Assembly (NCBI GenBank): GCA_934561175.1
Contig: CAKTFW010000036.1
Location: 1-15,023, forward strand
Origin: an uncultured Oscillospiraceae bacterium
GTDB taxonomy: Bacteria > Bacillota > Clostridia > Oscillospirales > Oscillospiraceae
Direction: 5' to 3'
DNA: 15,023 nucleotides
Part shown: positions 1 through 6,627 of the stretch, piece by piece
Numbering within the stretch: position 1 is the first letter of the stretch
Layout: every line of letters begins with the position of its first letter
The notes under the pieces: generated by a model
The model's database searches: none
Told to the model about the DNA's origin: nothing
The model's input: only the letters and a program-made list of their open reading frames with translations
Translations under genes and position numbers: made by a program

Positions 1-324
<324 letters not shown>

Positions 325-576
325 GGTATTAAAACGATCTTTCGATCGATCTAATCAATCATGAGCTTGCTCTAGCAATTACTCAAGAAATTCGTTGGCT
401 TAAAATTTGCACTACAAATTCTAAGTCGCTGGTTTTTCTAAACCAGCAAACTAAAATTGTCCAAGGTGCTGTTTTGCATGTTTCTCGTTGTTTAATTTAC
501 AAGGTACACTCCTCATCGAGGGGCCTTCGTTCGTTCAAGTTGCACAAGTTTTTCGCTTGCGTCGCTTGCAGCGAAC
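325..576 (-). other. 16S rRNA leader (non-coding)
   Basis: About 250 nt separate the expected start of P2 transcripts (near 576) from the mature 16S 5' end. Short frames in this stretch have no ribosome binding site or recognisable protein. It contains a perfect hairpin at 428-447 (8-bp arms GCTGGTTT/AAACCAGC, 4-nt loop). Leaders of this kind pair with sequence downstream of 16S for RNase III processing and carry antitermination signals. I could not identify a clear boxA, and the pairing partner lies outside the window. Confidence 0.6.
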
Positions 577-582
577 TTCTTT

Positions 583-611
583 ATTCTATCACACTCATTC
601 GAGTTTGTCAA
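583..611 (-). promoter_or_regulatory. rRNA promoter P2 (proximal)
   Basis: On the minus strand this reads TTGACA (611-606), a 17-bp spacer, then TAGAAT (588-583). A perfect -35, a near-consensus -10 and optimal spacing mark a strong sigma-A promoter. The DNA just upstream (612-650) is rich in A/T tracts, as expected for UP elements of rRNA promoters. Transcription should start near 576. Confidence 0.85.
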
Positions 612-697
612 GCACTTTTTTCAAATTTTTCAAAAGCTTTTTTCAAGCTCTCGCTCCATTTGATCTCGTGTTTGCCGCTCCCGAAGTGAGCTTGCCT

Positions 698-726
698 ATA
701 ATACCAAACTCATCCCCCTTTGTCAA
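698..726 (-). promoter_or_regulatory. rRNA promoter P1 (distal)
   Basis: On the minus strand this reads TTGACA (726-721), a 17-bp spacer, then TATTAT (703-698). A/T tracts at 727-760 could act as an UP element. Together with P2 it forms the tandem promoter arrangement typical of Firmicutes rrn operons. The metA promoter starts only about 44 bp away on the other strand. Confidence 0.83.
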
Positions 727-769
727 GCGCTTTTTTCAACTTTTTTATTTTTCTTTTTCACAGACGGGC

Positions 770-798
770 TTGCACATCGTATGTTGTTTTGATACGAT
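770..798 (+). promoter_or_regulatory. metA promoter
   Basis: TTGCAC (770-775), a 17-bp spacer and TACGAT (793-798) form a good sigma-A promoter. The expected start near 805 falls inside the palindrome at 800-813 and gives a leader of about 93 nt before metA. Confidence 0.65.
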
Positions 799-799
799 A

Positions 800-813
800 G
801 TATAAATTTATAC
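800..813. promoter_or_regulatory. 14-bp perfect palindrome at the metA transcription start
   Basis: GTATAAATTTATAC is its own reverse complement and begins 2 bp after the -10 hexamer. A repressor bound here would cover the transcription start, so it is a candidate operator. It is A/T-rich and could have arisen by chance; no regulator is assigned. Confidence 0.4.
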
Positions 814-831
814 AATATGTGCTACTAGGAG

Positions 832-878
832 AACACTGTATGTCACAGGATCTGCGATTTTTCTCTGTGACCAGTGTT
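832..878 (+). promoter_or_regulatory. Hairpin in the metA leader
   Basis: AACACTG (832-838) pairs with CAGTGTT (872-878), and GTCACAG (842-848) pairs with CTGTGAC (865-871). This gives 14 perfect pairs interrupted only by a 3-nt bulge, with a 16-nt loop. It ends 5 nt before the metA Shine-Dalgarno and contains the uORF start. It has no trailing U tract, so it is not a terminator. I did not recognise it as a known SAM riboswitch class or T-box. Confidence 0.55.
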
Positions 879-908
879 TCTATAAGGAGTGTATACAATG
901 CCAATTAA
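840..908 (+). CDS. Candidate leader peptide (uORF) of metA, 22 aa
   Basis: An ATG at 840 lies 8 nt after an AGGAG (827-831). It opens a 22-codon frame reading MSQDLRFFSVTSVSIRSVYN followed by AN and a TAA at 906-908. The frame runs through the metA ribosome binding site and ends 8 nt inside metA in another frame, so the two overlap by 11 nt. Its start codon sits at the bulge of the hairpin 832-878, so translating it would melt the hairpin. The peptide has five serines and no internal methionine, so it is not a classic Met-codon attenuator. A role in controlling metA, by coupling or nascent-peptide sensing, is inference. A chance frame cannot be excluded for so short a peptide. Confidence 0.42.
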   Translation: MSQDLRFFSVTSVSIRSVYNAN

Positions 909-1821
909 AATTCCCGATTCACTTCCTGCGCGTGCCGTTCTTGAAAGCGAACGCATCTTTGTTATGACTGAATTCCGGGCACGCCATCAAGATATCCGTC
1001 CTTTGAAAGTTCTGATTTTGAACTTAATGCCCACAAAAATCGTAACCGAGATTCAGCTGATGCGTAAACTTAGTAATACGCCAATCCAAGTAGATGTCGA
1101 TTTGTTGCAGACCTCAACTTATAGTTCTCGCCATACCGATATGGCCTACCTCTCTTCCTTCTATAAGACTTTTGATGAAATTCGCGATCTTCGTTATGAT
1201 GGTATGATTATCACCGGCGCTCCCGTTGAAAACCGAGATTTCACAGAAGTCGACTATTGGGAAGAGCTCTGTGAAATTTTCGAATGGAGCAAGAGCCATG
1301 TTTTTACTACGCTGCATATCTGTTGGGGTGCACAGGCAGGTATGTACTATCATTATCATATTCAAAAGTATCAGCTCCCCAAAAAGCTTTCCGGCATCTT
1401 CCGTCACAGTGTTCTGGACCCAATGAATCCGCTATTTCGTGGATTTGATGACTATTTCAATGCGCCGCATTCACGCTGGACCGAAATTCGTATTGCAGAT
1501 ATTCAAAAAGAGCCCAATTTACGGTTGCTTGCTGTCTCAGACGAAGCCGGTGCTTTTGCTGCCGAAAGCATCGATGGTCGTCAAGTCTTTTTCTTTGGGC
1601 ACCCAGAGTATGATGTAGATACACTCCGAAACGAATATTTCCGCGATTTGAAAGCTGGTAAAAATCCATCCATTCCAAAGCACTATTTTCCTGGTGACGA
1701 TCCAGATCAAACACCTTTGCTTACTTGGCGCGCCGCTGGACAGCTGCTTTATTCCAACTGGCTCAACGACTATGTCTATCAGGCCACCCCATACGATCTT
1801 CGTGATCTTGCACATGAATAA
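898..1821 (+). CDS. metA: Homoserine O-acetyltransferase (MetA/HTS family)
   Basis: The protein has 307 residues and transfers an acyl group from acyl-CoA to the hydroxyl of L-homoserine, the first committed step of methionine synthesis. It aligns end to end with E. coli MetA (MPIKIPDSLP start, PLKVLILNLMP, NYFPGDDPDQTP-like C-terminus here as HYFPGDDPDQTP). Visible are Lys47, the nucleophile Cys142 in HICWGAQAG, and His235 and Glu237 in FFGHPEYD. Residue 111 is Glu (TGAPVENRDF). In this family Glu111 favours acetyl-CoA and Gly111, as in E. coli, favours succinyl-CoA, so acetylation is predicted. The ATG at 898 is chosen because AAGGAG (884-889) is 8 nt upstream; the in-frame GTG at 889 overlaps that site. 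The gene is monocistronic and ends at a shared terminator. Confidence 0.95.
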   Translation: MPIKIPDSLPARAVLESERIFVMTEFRARHQDIRPLKVLILNLMPTKIVTEIQLMRKLSNTPIQVDVDLLQTSTYSSRHTDMAYLSSFYKTFDEIRDLRYDGMIITGAPVENRDFTEVDYWEELCEIFEWSKSHVFTTLHICWGAQAGMYYHYHIQKYQLPKKLSGIFRHSVLDPMNPLFRGFDDYFNAPHSRWTEIRIADIQKEPNLRLLAVSDEAGAFAAESIDGRQVFFFGHPEYDVDTLRNEYFRDLKAGKNPSIPKHYFPGDDPDQTPLLTWRAAGQLLYSNWLNDYVYQATPYDLRDLAHE

Positions 1822-1824
1822 TGT

Positions 1825-1860
1825 AAAACCGTGCCGAAGACAACGCTTCGACACGGTTTT
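1825..1860. terminator. Bidirectional terminator between metA and dpaB
   Basis: AAAACCGTG-C-CGAAG (1825-1839) pairs with CTTCG-A-CACGGTTTT (1846-1860) with one mismatch and a 6-nt loop. A tracts and T tracts flank it on both strands. It sits 3 nt after the metA stop and 2 nt beyond the dpaB stop, so it serves both convergent genes. Confidence 0.85.
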
Positions 1861-1862
1861 CT

Positions 1863-2435
1863 TTATGCCAGAATCGGCTGCAGCTGTTCCCCAACCAGCG
1901 CAGCTTGAACCGTCTCCGAAATTTTGGAGAAATCCGCCATTAAAGAACATGGCTTTCGGACGGGATCATCTTGTCGAAATGGCACAAAATAGATTTGCTT
2001 CCGATTCAGCAACTCTCCAATATTGCGTGCACTACCACTCAGTCCATCATTCGTCGATACTGCCAATACCACCGGTCGGTTGTTACGCAAATGTGCTTTT
2101 ACCGCCATCGTAACCGCCGTATCCGTTACACCATTTGCCAACTTCGCCAAAGTATTACCCGTACACGGCGCAACAACCAAAACATCCAGCAGCTTTTGAG
2201 GTCCAATCGGCTCCACCTCCGGAATTGTCTTCCAGATTTCTTTGCCACAAATCGTCTCAATACGATCGATAAATCCAGCCGCATCTCCAAATCGACTATC
2301 TGTCCCGCAACTTGTCTCCGAGAGAATTGGCTGAATGTCCGGAAACACTTCATGTAAGATCTCCAATTGCCGAATCACGGTATCAAATGTACAAAAGGAA
2401 CCACACATTGCAAATCCCATTGTAATAGGTTTCAT
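1863..2435 (-). CDS. dpaB: Dipicolinate synthase subunit B
   Basis: The protein has 190 residues. It is the flavoprotein-like subunit of dipicolinate synthase, which oxidises dihydrodipicolinate to dipicolinic acid in the mother cell during sporulation. The GFAMCGSFCTF start, DSRFGDAAGF, the PIGPQKLLDVLVVAPCTGNTL region and FVPFRQDDPVRKP match the SpoVFB/DpaB family across its full length, which is close to that of the B. subtilis protein. The start is supported by GGAGGGG about 8 nt upstream. It lies 19 nt behind dpaA and is probably cotranscribed. In B. subtilis the operon continues with asd and dapG, but here it ends at a terminator directly after dpaB. Confidence 0.94.
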   Translation of the reverse strand: MKPITMGFAMCGSFCTFDTVIRQLEILHEVFPDIQPILSETSCGTDSRFGDAAGFIDRIETICGKEIWKTIPEVEPIGPQKLLDVLVVAPCTGNTLAKLANGVTDTAVTMAVKAHLRNNRPVVLAVSTNDGLSGSARNIGELLNRKQIYFVPFRQDDPVRKPCSLMADFSKISETVQAALVGEQLQPILA

Positions 2436-2454
2436 AGCAACGCCCCTCCATGCG

Positions 2455-3291
2455 TTATTGCAGGTATGCTAAAAGTGCATCTTTGATGATGTAACCTGCC
2501 GTTTTTGGTGCAGTCTTTCCCGGTAATCCCAACGCCGCAATCGCAGTTCTGCCAAGGCGCTGCGCTGCAGAAAAATCCACGCCCCCCGGCGACGAAGCAA
2601 GATCCAATATCAGGACATCCGGCCGCGTCAATTCCAACGCGGCTTGATCCAAAACCGGAGCAGGAACGGTATTGAGCACCAGATCATAGGACAATCCGGC
2701 GCGATAAATCCCTGTTGTATCACTCTGCATTCCGAGCGCCCGTACCATTGCAGCATCTGCCGGATGGCGAACCGCAACTGTAACCAACGCGCCAAGCAGT
2801 TGCAATTTTCTGGCCAGAATTTTCCCAATTCGTCCCCAGCCTATCACCAGGCACCGACTTCCCTGCAATGTAATTTTCATTCGCGCCATTGCAATCTGAA
2901 TCGCACCTTCTGCTGTCGGGACAGCATTGGCCGCTGCGACCGCCTCCAGCGCCATGTAATCGACAGGCGAAAAGCCTGCATTGTGGAACTTTCCAGCTGC
3001 GCCCTGCAGCCGCCCACCAAAAATGCGCGTATTCGCTCTCAAGCCCGCGAGGATTTCATCTGCTGTGATCTGCGTGCCATCTTGTGATGTCATCGTACCA
3101 TTCGGCGAGAAAGCCGGTAACGGCAATACCACTACATCCGCTTGGGAAAGCGCTTCTTGCAGTGCACACGACGGCATCTCCGGTACCGAGCAGGTCATCG
3201 TCGGATACCCCGCTTCCATCAGCCCCATCGCCAGCCATTTCTGGCGCTGATCGCCGCCCAGCACAGCAAAGTGAAATAATTCTTTTTGCAT
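2455..3291 (-). CDS. dpaA: Dipicolinate synthase subunit A
   Basis: The protein has 278 residues and is the NAD(P)-binding subunit of dipicolinate synthase (SpoVFA). An N-terminal domain (about 1-140) starts FAVLGGDQRQKWLAMGL. It is followed by a Rossmann domain with the nucleotide-binding loop VIGWGRIGKILARKL near residue 150-165 and the characteristic ILDLASSPGGVDF and ALGLPGKTAPKTAG segments. Length and motifs fit the family throughout. The ATG at 3291 follows AGGTGATTGC, giving a Shine-Dalgarno about 7 nt upstream. It is the first gene of the dpaAB operon. A sigma-K-like promoter is visible at 3317-3344, in line with mother-cell expression in Bacillus. The gene implies that the organism forms endospores. 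Confidence 0.95.
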   Translation of the reverse strand: MQKELFHFAVLGGDQRQKWLAMGLMEAGYPTMTCSVPEMPSCALQEALSQADVVVLPLPAFSPNGTMTSQDGTQITADEILAGLRANTRIFGGRLQGAAGKFHNAGFSPVDYMALEAVAAANAVPTAEGAIQIAMARMKITLQGSRCLVIGWGRIGKILARKLQLLGALVTVAVRHPADAAMVRALGMQSDTTGIYRAGLSYDLVLNTVPAPVLDQAALELTRPDVLILDLASSPGGVDFSAAQRLGRTAIAALGLPGKTAPKTAGYIIKDALLAYLQ

Positions 3292-3316
3292 GCAATCACC
3301 TCAAACAACCTCACAC

Positions 3317-3344
3317 CATTGTATGGTAGCCTCTGCATTTCTGT
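3317..3344 (-). promoter_or_regulatory. Candidate sigma-K-type promoter of dpaAB
   Basis: On the minus strand AC (3344-3343) is followed 17 nt later by CATACAATG (3325-3317). This resembles the sigma-K pattern AC-N16/17-CATAnnnTA, with the last position G instead of A. No comparably good sigma-A promoter was seen nearby on that strand. The -10-like element ends 25 nt before the dpaA start. The match is short and could be chance, but the expected sigma factor and the gene agree. Confidence 0.45.
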
Positions 3345-3443
3345 CCCTTGCTCTCACATTTTCATTTCTGAGTACCCCTTCTGAAGTTCATTTCCTCATT
3401 TCAAAATAATTTCAAAAGAAACTGAATTTTTTGCTTTTTTCTC

Positions 3444-3471
3444 TTGACAATTCTCGGATCTGTTATATAAT
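3444..3471 (+). promoter_or_regulatory. Promoter of tRNA-Thr
   Basis: TTGACA (3444-3449), a 16-bp spacer and TATAAT (3466-3471): both hexamers are consensus. The start is expected about 10 nt before the mature tRNA. Confidence 0.85.
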
Positions 3472-3487
3472 AATCAAGCTGCTTGAC

Positions 3488-3562
<75 letters not shown>

Positions 3563-3563
<1 letters not shown>

Positions 3564-3590
3564 AAAGCCACGTCAATTGTCGTGGCTTTT
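3563..3590 (+). terminator. Intrinsic terminator after tRNA-Thr
   Basis: AAAAGCCACG (3563-3572) pairs perfectly with CGTGGCTTTT (3581-3590) around an 8-nt loop and is followed by TCTTTTT. The hairpin overlaps the final A of the tRNA CCA end. Confidence 0.88.
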
Positions 3591-3628
3591 TCTTTTTACT
3601 CTGATTTTTCTTACTCACTCCAATGTCA

Positions 3629-3667
3629 AAAGGGTGTGGTCCGTATGTGATACGGACCACACCTTTT
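3629..3667. terminator. Terminator hairpin downstream of the metallophosphoesterase gene
   Basis: GGGTGTGGTCCGTAT (3632-3646) pairs with ATACGGACCACACCT (3650-3664) around a 3-nt loop, extended by A/T pairs. T6 follows on the plus strand and T4 on the minus strand. It probably ends minus-strand transcripts of 3684-4796 and backs up termination after the tRNA. Confidence 0.8.
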
Positions 3668-3683
3668 TTCATCCTATGCACCT

Positions 3684-4796
3684 TTATGCGTGGATGTCAA
3701 TCATCACGAATTCCGATCGGCAACCTGTTTTGAATTTAATCGCCCAATCCGAGATTCCCGAAGTCACAATAAAATCGGTATTCTCCCTGCGTTCTGTTCC
3801 GTAAACACAATCATCCCCGCCAAGATGAAACCACCGGATCAGCTGCATCGACGGGATCATCTGTCCACCATGGGTATGACCTGACAGTACCAAGTCCGCC
3901 CCAGCCGCTGCCTCCGCATCATAATCACGGGGCTGATGATCCAGAACAATGGTAAATTTGTCATTGTCTACACGCTGCATCAAATCCGCAATCTTCGCCC
4001 GACTGCCGCCAAGATCCAATTCCTCCGAAGCATCCTGGCGCCCGATTAAATAAAACCGGCTATCAAGCAGAACATTTTCATCCTCCAGCACAGTAACGCC
4101 ATTTTTCTCCAATTCCGCTATCAGATCGTCCCCCGTATATCCCCGCAATAATTTCCCTTATCGTGATTTCCAAAGGCAAAATAAGCACCATAAGGCGTAT
4201 CCAGTTGACGCAGCGTCTGGCAAGCCGAAACCATGTCTTCGTAGCTCGTGTCCTCGCCTACAAAATCTCCAACAATTACAGCCACATCCGGTTGCTGCTC
4301 CTGCACACGCGCAATATGCGCCGCCAGCCCCGTGCCGTCAAAAGTCGTTCCAACATGTGCATCTGTCAGCATTGCAACACGCAATGTTCCCACATTTTTT
4401 CTCTGTTGTCACAGTGTAATCTGTCTGCCAGACATGATAAGCCTGTATCCAACCTGTTCCCAAATAGAGTACGGTAACCAAAAGCGCAAACATTCCTGCA
4501 TAGTAACAGCGGCACACCTGATTTCGCCGTTTTTGCACTGCAGATTGCACCAGCTCCGCAACCGCCCAGAATATAGCGAGATGCAGCAGCACCACAATCA
4601 TCGCGTTCATCGACCCCCATGCCGCCCAAAGAACGGCCGTAGGGATTAAAACCAGCACAGCGCCAATTCCCCAGCACACAGCTCTGCGCCCATGCGCCAG
4701 CACAGTAACAAAACGAAATTTCCCGGCACTATAAATCAGAAAAAACAATCCGCCAATTCCAAGCAGTAACAGCCCGATAAATAATATTGCCCACAT
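3684..4796 (-). pseudogene. Membrane metallophosphoesterase (YkuE/YaeI-like), two frameshifts
   Basis: The coding sense is split over three frames. Part 1 (4796-about 4395) has several hydrophobic membrane segments (MWAILFIGLLLLGIGGLFFL and three more). Part 2 (4393-4121) carries the metal-binding motifs LTDAHVG, VGDF and GNHD. Part 3 (4148-3684) carries LDHQP and SGHTHGGQ. Joined, they make a normal calcineurin-like phosphoesterase of about 370 residues with an N-terminal membrane domain. Frameshift 1 is at an A6 run (plus strand 4395-4400); five A would restore the frame. Frameshift 2 lies at about 4141-4150 beside a C4 run; one more base would restore it. The start at 4796 is supported by AAGGAG upstream. 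All metal ligands survive, so decay is recent or the indels are assembly errors. The substrate is unknown; relatives act on UDP-sugar or phospholipid-linked phosphates. Confidence 0.85.
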
Positions 4797-4913
4797 GCCA
4801 TTTTTCTCCTTCCCTGTGATGAGAATATTACATATCGCCAAAATTCATCAAAAGATGGCTTTATTTATCATATCCGGCTGTGCGCGCGCAAGCACCGTTT
4901 GATTCATGAACGC

Positions 4914-5357
4914 TCAGCGATTCTCTCTCGGCTTCAGCGCGCCATAAAAATAACCTGCAGTCGCGCCGCCGTCTACGAGGCTGGAAATCGTTACACCCAC
5001 CCCTCCCGGTGCAATCACTTTACCAACTTCTTCCAGCAACACCGCCGTGCCGTAAAGATCCACCTTCAGAATCGTTTCAATTGGCGCCTGACTGGGCGAT
5101 ACTCCAGCCGCATTTACCAGCATTTTAATCGCTCCAAACTTCTGCCCCTCCGCAATCAGCGTGCGAATCGATTCCCGGCTGGAAAGATCCACCTCCATCG
5201 GCGTGACATCAAATCCCGCCTCATTCATCGTGCGGGCCACTGCCTGCGCATGCTCAAGCGTTTTGTCCCCCACAACAATTTTCATACCGGTTCCCATCCG
5301 GCGGGCAATTGCCATGCCGATCTGCCCAGCGCCAGCCCATAACATCACATTTTTCAT
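4914..5357 (-). pseudogene. SDR-family oxidoreductase with internal deletion of the catalytic core
   Basis: The frame is open for 147 residues, whereas SDR proteins of this subgroup have about 275. Residues 1-125 are a normal N-terminal half: dinucleotide loop GAGQIGMAIARRMG, then LVNAAGVSPSQAP, ILKVDLYGTAVLLEE and GGVGVTISS. The next residues, LVDGGATAGYFYGALKP, are the normal C-terminal end of the same subgroup. About 130 residues are therefore missing in frame at ISS|LVDG, including the YxxxK catalytic pair. The product cannot be an active dehydrogenase. The ATG at 5357 follows CAGGAG. It originally overlapped the flavodoxin stop (ATGA), so the two formed a coupled operon. Family assignment is from recognised motifs; the deletion size is estimated from family length. 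Confidence 0.8.
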
Positions 5358-5868
5358 TTTTTATTCTCCTGTATCCATTTTTCAGTGCCGATTCCGCATT
5401 CTCCACATTGCTGCCATAGATTGCCAGTCCCTTTGCAACGATCGCCCCCGGCGCAGCCTTTTGAATATCCCTCACAGTGTTGGATAGCCCGCTGCCCTCA
5501 TGCGTACAGAATGGATATACAATCTTCCCTGTAAAATCATAGTGCACCAAAAATGTATAGACTGCCATAGGCATTGTTCCCCAGTAATTGGGATAACCCA
5601 AATAAATTTTGTCATATGCATCCAGATCATCAGGCAGATCCAGTACCTCCGGGCGGGCCTGTGCGCGCAGATCCTGCTGTGACTCTGCAATACATGCCTG
5701 ATAATTCTGAGAATAAGGCGTTGCCTGCTCAATTTTGAACAGCTCGCCACCCGTCAGGTCGGCCAACATTTCCGCCACCCGTTCCGTGTTTCCAACAGGA
5801 ATCCGACGGTATGCGCCCCCAAAATAGTTCTCTCCTGCACGGGAATAGAACGCAATCAAAGCTGCCAT
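5254..5868 (-). CDS. Flavodoxin family protein, frameshifted near its C-terminus
   Basis: Residues 1 to about 162 are a flavodoxin-like FMN domain: strand AALIAFYSRAGENY, phosphate-binding segment with GNTERVAEML, then DKIYLGYPNYWGTMPMAVYTFL and PFCTHEGSGLSNTVRDI. Such proteins carry electrons or act as FMN-dependent reductases. After ESAL the natural end in another frame would be KKWIQENKK with a TGA overlapping the SDR start. One A is missing from a run (T5 at 5378-5382 on the plus strand), so this frame reads on for about 40 foreign residues to 5254. The fold is probably unaffected except at its tail. The ATG at 5868 follows AAGGAGG. A promoter is at 5900-5928. Confidence 0.8.
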   Translation of the reverse strand: MAALIAFYSRAGENYFGGAYRRIPVGNTERVAEMLADLTGGELFKIEQATPYSQNYQACIAESQQDLRAQARPEVLDLPDDLDAYDKIYLGYPNYWGTMPMAVYTFLVHYDFTGKIVYPFCTHEGSGLSNTVRDIQKAAPGAIVAKGLAIYGSNVENAESALKNGYRRIKNEKCDVMGWRWADRHGNCPPDGNRYENCCGGQNA

Positions 5869-5899
5869 TATTTTTCGTCCTCCTTATCGTGATTGTCCC

Positions 5900-5928
5900 A
5901 TTGTAAACAGCTGCACAGACGGAATCAA
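5900..5928 (-). promoter_or_regulatory. Promoter of the flavodoxin-SDR operon
   Basis: On the minus strand this reads TTGATT (5928-5923), a 17-bp spacer, then TACAAT (5905-5900), 32 bp before the flavodoxin start. The MerR terminator upstream makes a separate promoter necessary. Confidence 0.6.
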
Positions 5929-5964
5929 TTTTGCTTTTCGTGTTTCAGTATAAGAAAAACTAAT

Positions 5965-6004
5965 AAAAGCAGCAGTGCCATACCATTCCGGCTCTGCTGC
6001 TTTT
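5965..6004. terminator. Terminator downstream of the MerR regulator gene
   Basis: AAAAGCAGCAG (5965-5975) pairs perfectly with CTGCTGCTTTT (5994-6004); the 18-nt loop can pair further (GCC/GGC). T tracts follow on both strands. It separates merR from the flavodoxin operon. Confidence 0.75.
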
Positions 6005-6044
6005 TCTAAAACCACTATTTTAAGCTTTTCTCCGTACCGCCTGT

Positions 6045-6500
6045 CTATCTTTCTGGTACTTTCCGCAGTTCCTGGCGGATCGCCCGAAAGCGTTCTGGAA
6101 CCTCATCTAATTTCATCCGCTGCGGTACATCCGTCGTTCCTGCCGCTTTTGCCGTTTCGTAATACCAGCATTTGTAATCCACCATTTCCATAGTGTGCTG
6201 CAGCTCTTCCATCTGCGCCTGCAGCACTTCTTTCTGATGGCGAAACATCTCAAGGCGCAGTTCAATCGTATCGTCACCCCGCAACACCATCTCGATATAT
6301 TGCCGGATATCCTTGATGGACATTCCAGCCTTTTTCATACATCCAATCACTTGGAGCCATTCAAAATCCGATTCCCGAAACATCCGGATTCCGCTTGAAG
6401 AGCGCTCCACAAATGGCAGTAATCCTTCCTTATCATAGTAGCGCAAAGTCGATGCAGCAACGCCCAGCTGCTTTGCCATTTCTCCCACGGTATAAACCAT
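6045..6500 (-). CDS. MerR-family transcriptional regulator, AdhR-like
   Basis: The protein has 151 residues and is intact. A MerR winged helix lies at about 1-70 (YTVGEMAKQLGVAASTLRYYDKEGLLP, SSSGIRMFRESD), followed by a dimerisation coiled coil at about 80-115. A single cysteine, Cys54 (IGCMKKAGMSI), lies where B. subtilis AdhR has its aldehyde-sensing Cys52. No metal-binding cysteine cluster is seen, so electrophile or aldehyde sensing is more likely than metals. The ATG at 6500 follows GGAGG. The gene is divergent from the RibD-type reductase and aldo/keto reductase genes and adjacent to flavodoxin and SDR genes, a typical target set. A matching operator lies at 6529-6548. AdhR membership is inferred from motif, operator and context. 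Confidence 0.9.
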   Translation of the reverse strand: MVYTVGEMAKQLGVAASTLRYYDKEGLLPFVERSSSGIRMFRESDFEWLQVIGCMKKAGMSIKDIRQYIEMVLRGDDTIELRLEMFRHQKEVLQAQMEELQHTMEMVDYKCWYYETAKAAGTTDVPQRMKLDEVPERFRAIRQELRKVPER

Positions 6501-6525
6501 TGTGTCGGTCCTCCAATAAATGTTC

Positions 6526-6556
6526 TTGACTTAAAGTATACTTTAAGTTGTACAGT
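6526..6556 (+). promoter_or_regulatory. MerR-type promoter with 20-bp operator
   Basis: TTGACT (6526-6531) and TACAGT (6551-6556) are separated by 19 bp, the overlong spacer typical of MerR-activated promoters. ACTTAAAGTATACTTTAAGT (6529-6548) in the spacer is a perfect 20-bp palindrome of the CTTAAAG-N4-CTTTAAG type bound by AdhR relatives. Bound regulator would untwist the spacer to align the hexamers and drive the genes at 6628-8179. It starts 28 bp upstream of the merR start codon, so it may also control merR. Confidence 0.85.
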
Positions 6557-6627
6557 ATTCATAAACTTCAATCGAACTATAAAACCAAATCAAATTCCCG
6601 TCAAGATTCAGAAAGGAATACTATTTG

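Noticed and set aside
474..805. Plus-strand frames in the rRNA leader and promoter region
   Set aside because: They run antisense to the 16S leader and across both rRNA promoters, with low-complexity Phe/Ser/Leu content from A/T tracts and no ribosome binding site.
889..897. GTG at 889 as an upstream start of metA
   Set aside because: It overlaps the AAGGAG that serves the ATG at 898, and family proteins begin MPIK/MPIR as encoded from 898.
800..897. SAM riboswitch or T-box in the metA leader
   Set aside because: The leader is about 93 nt with a single bulged hairpin; I see no SAM-I multi-helix junction, T-box sequence or terminator.
4899..5342. Plus-strand frame opposite the SDR gene
   Set aside because: It is rich in His and Arg, typical of antisense readings, and has no family match; the minus strand has clear SDR motifs.
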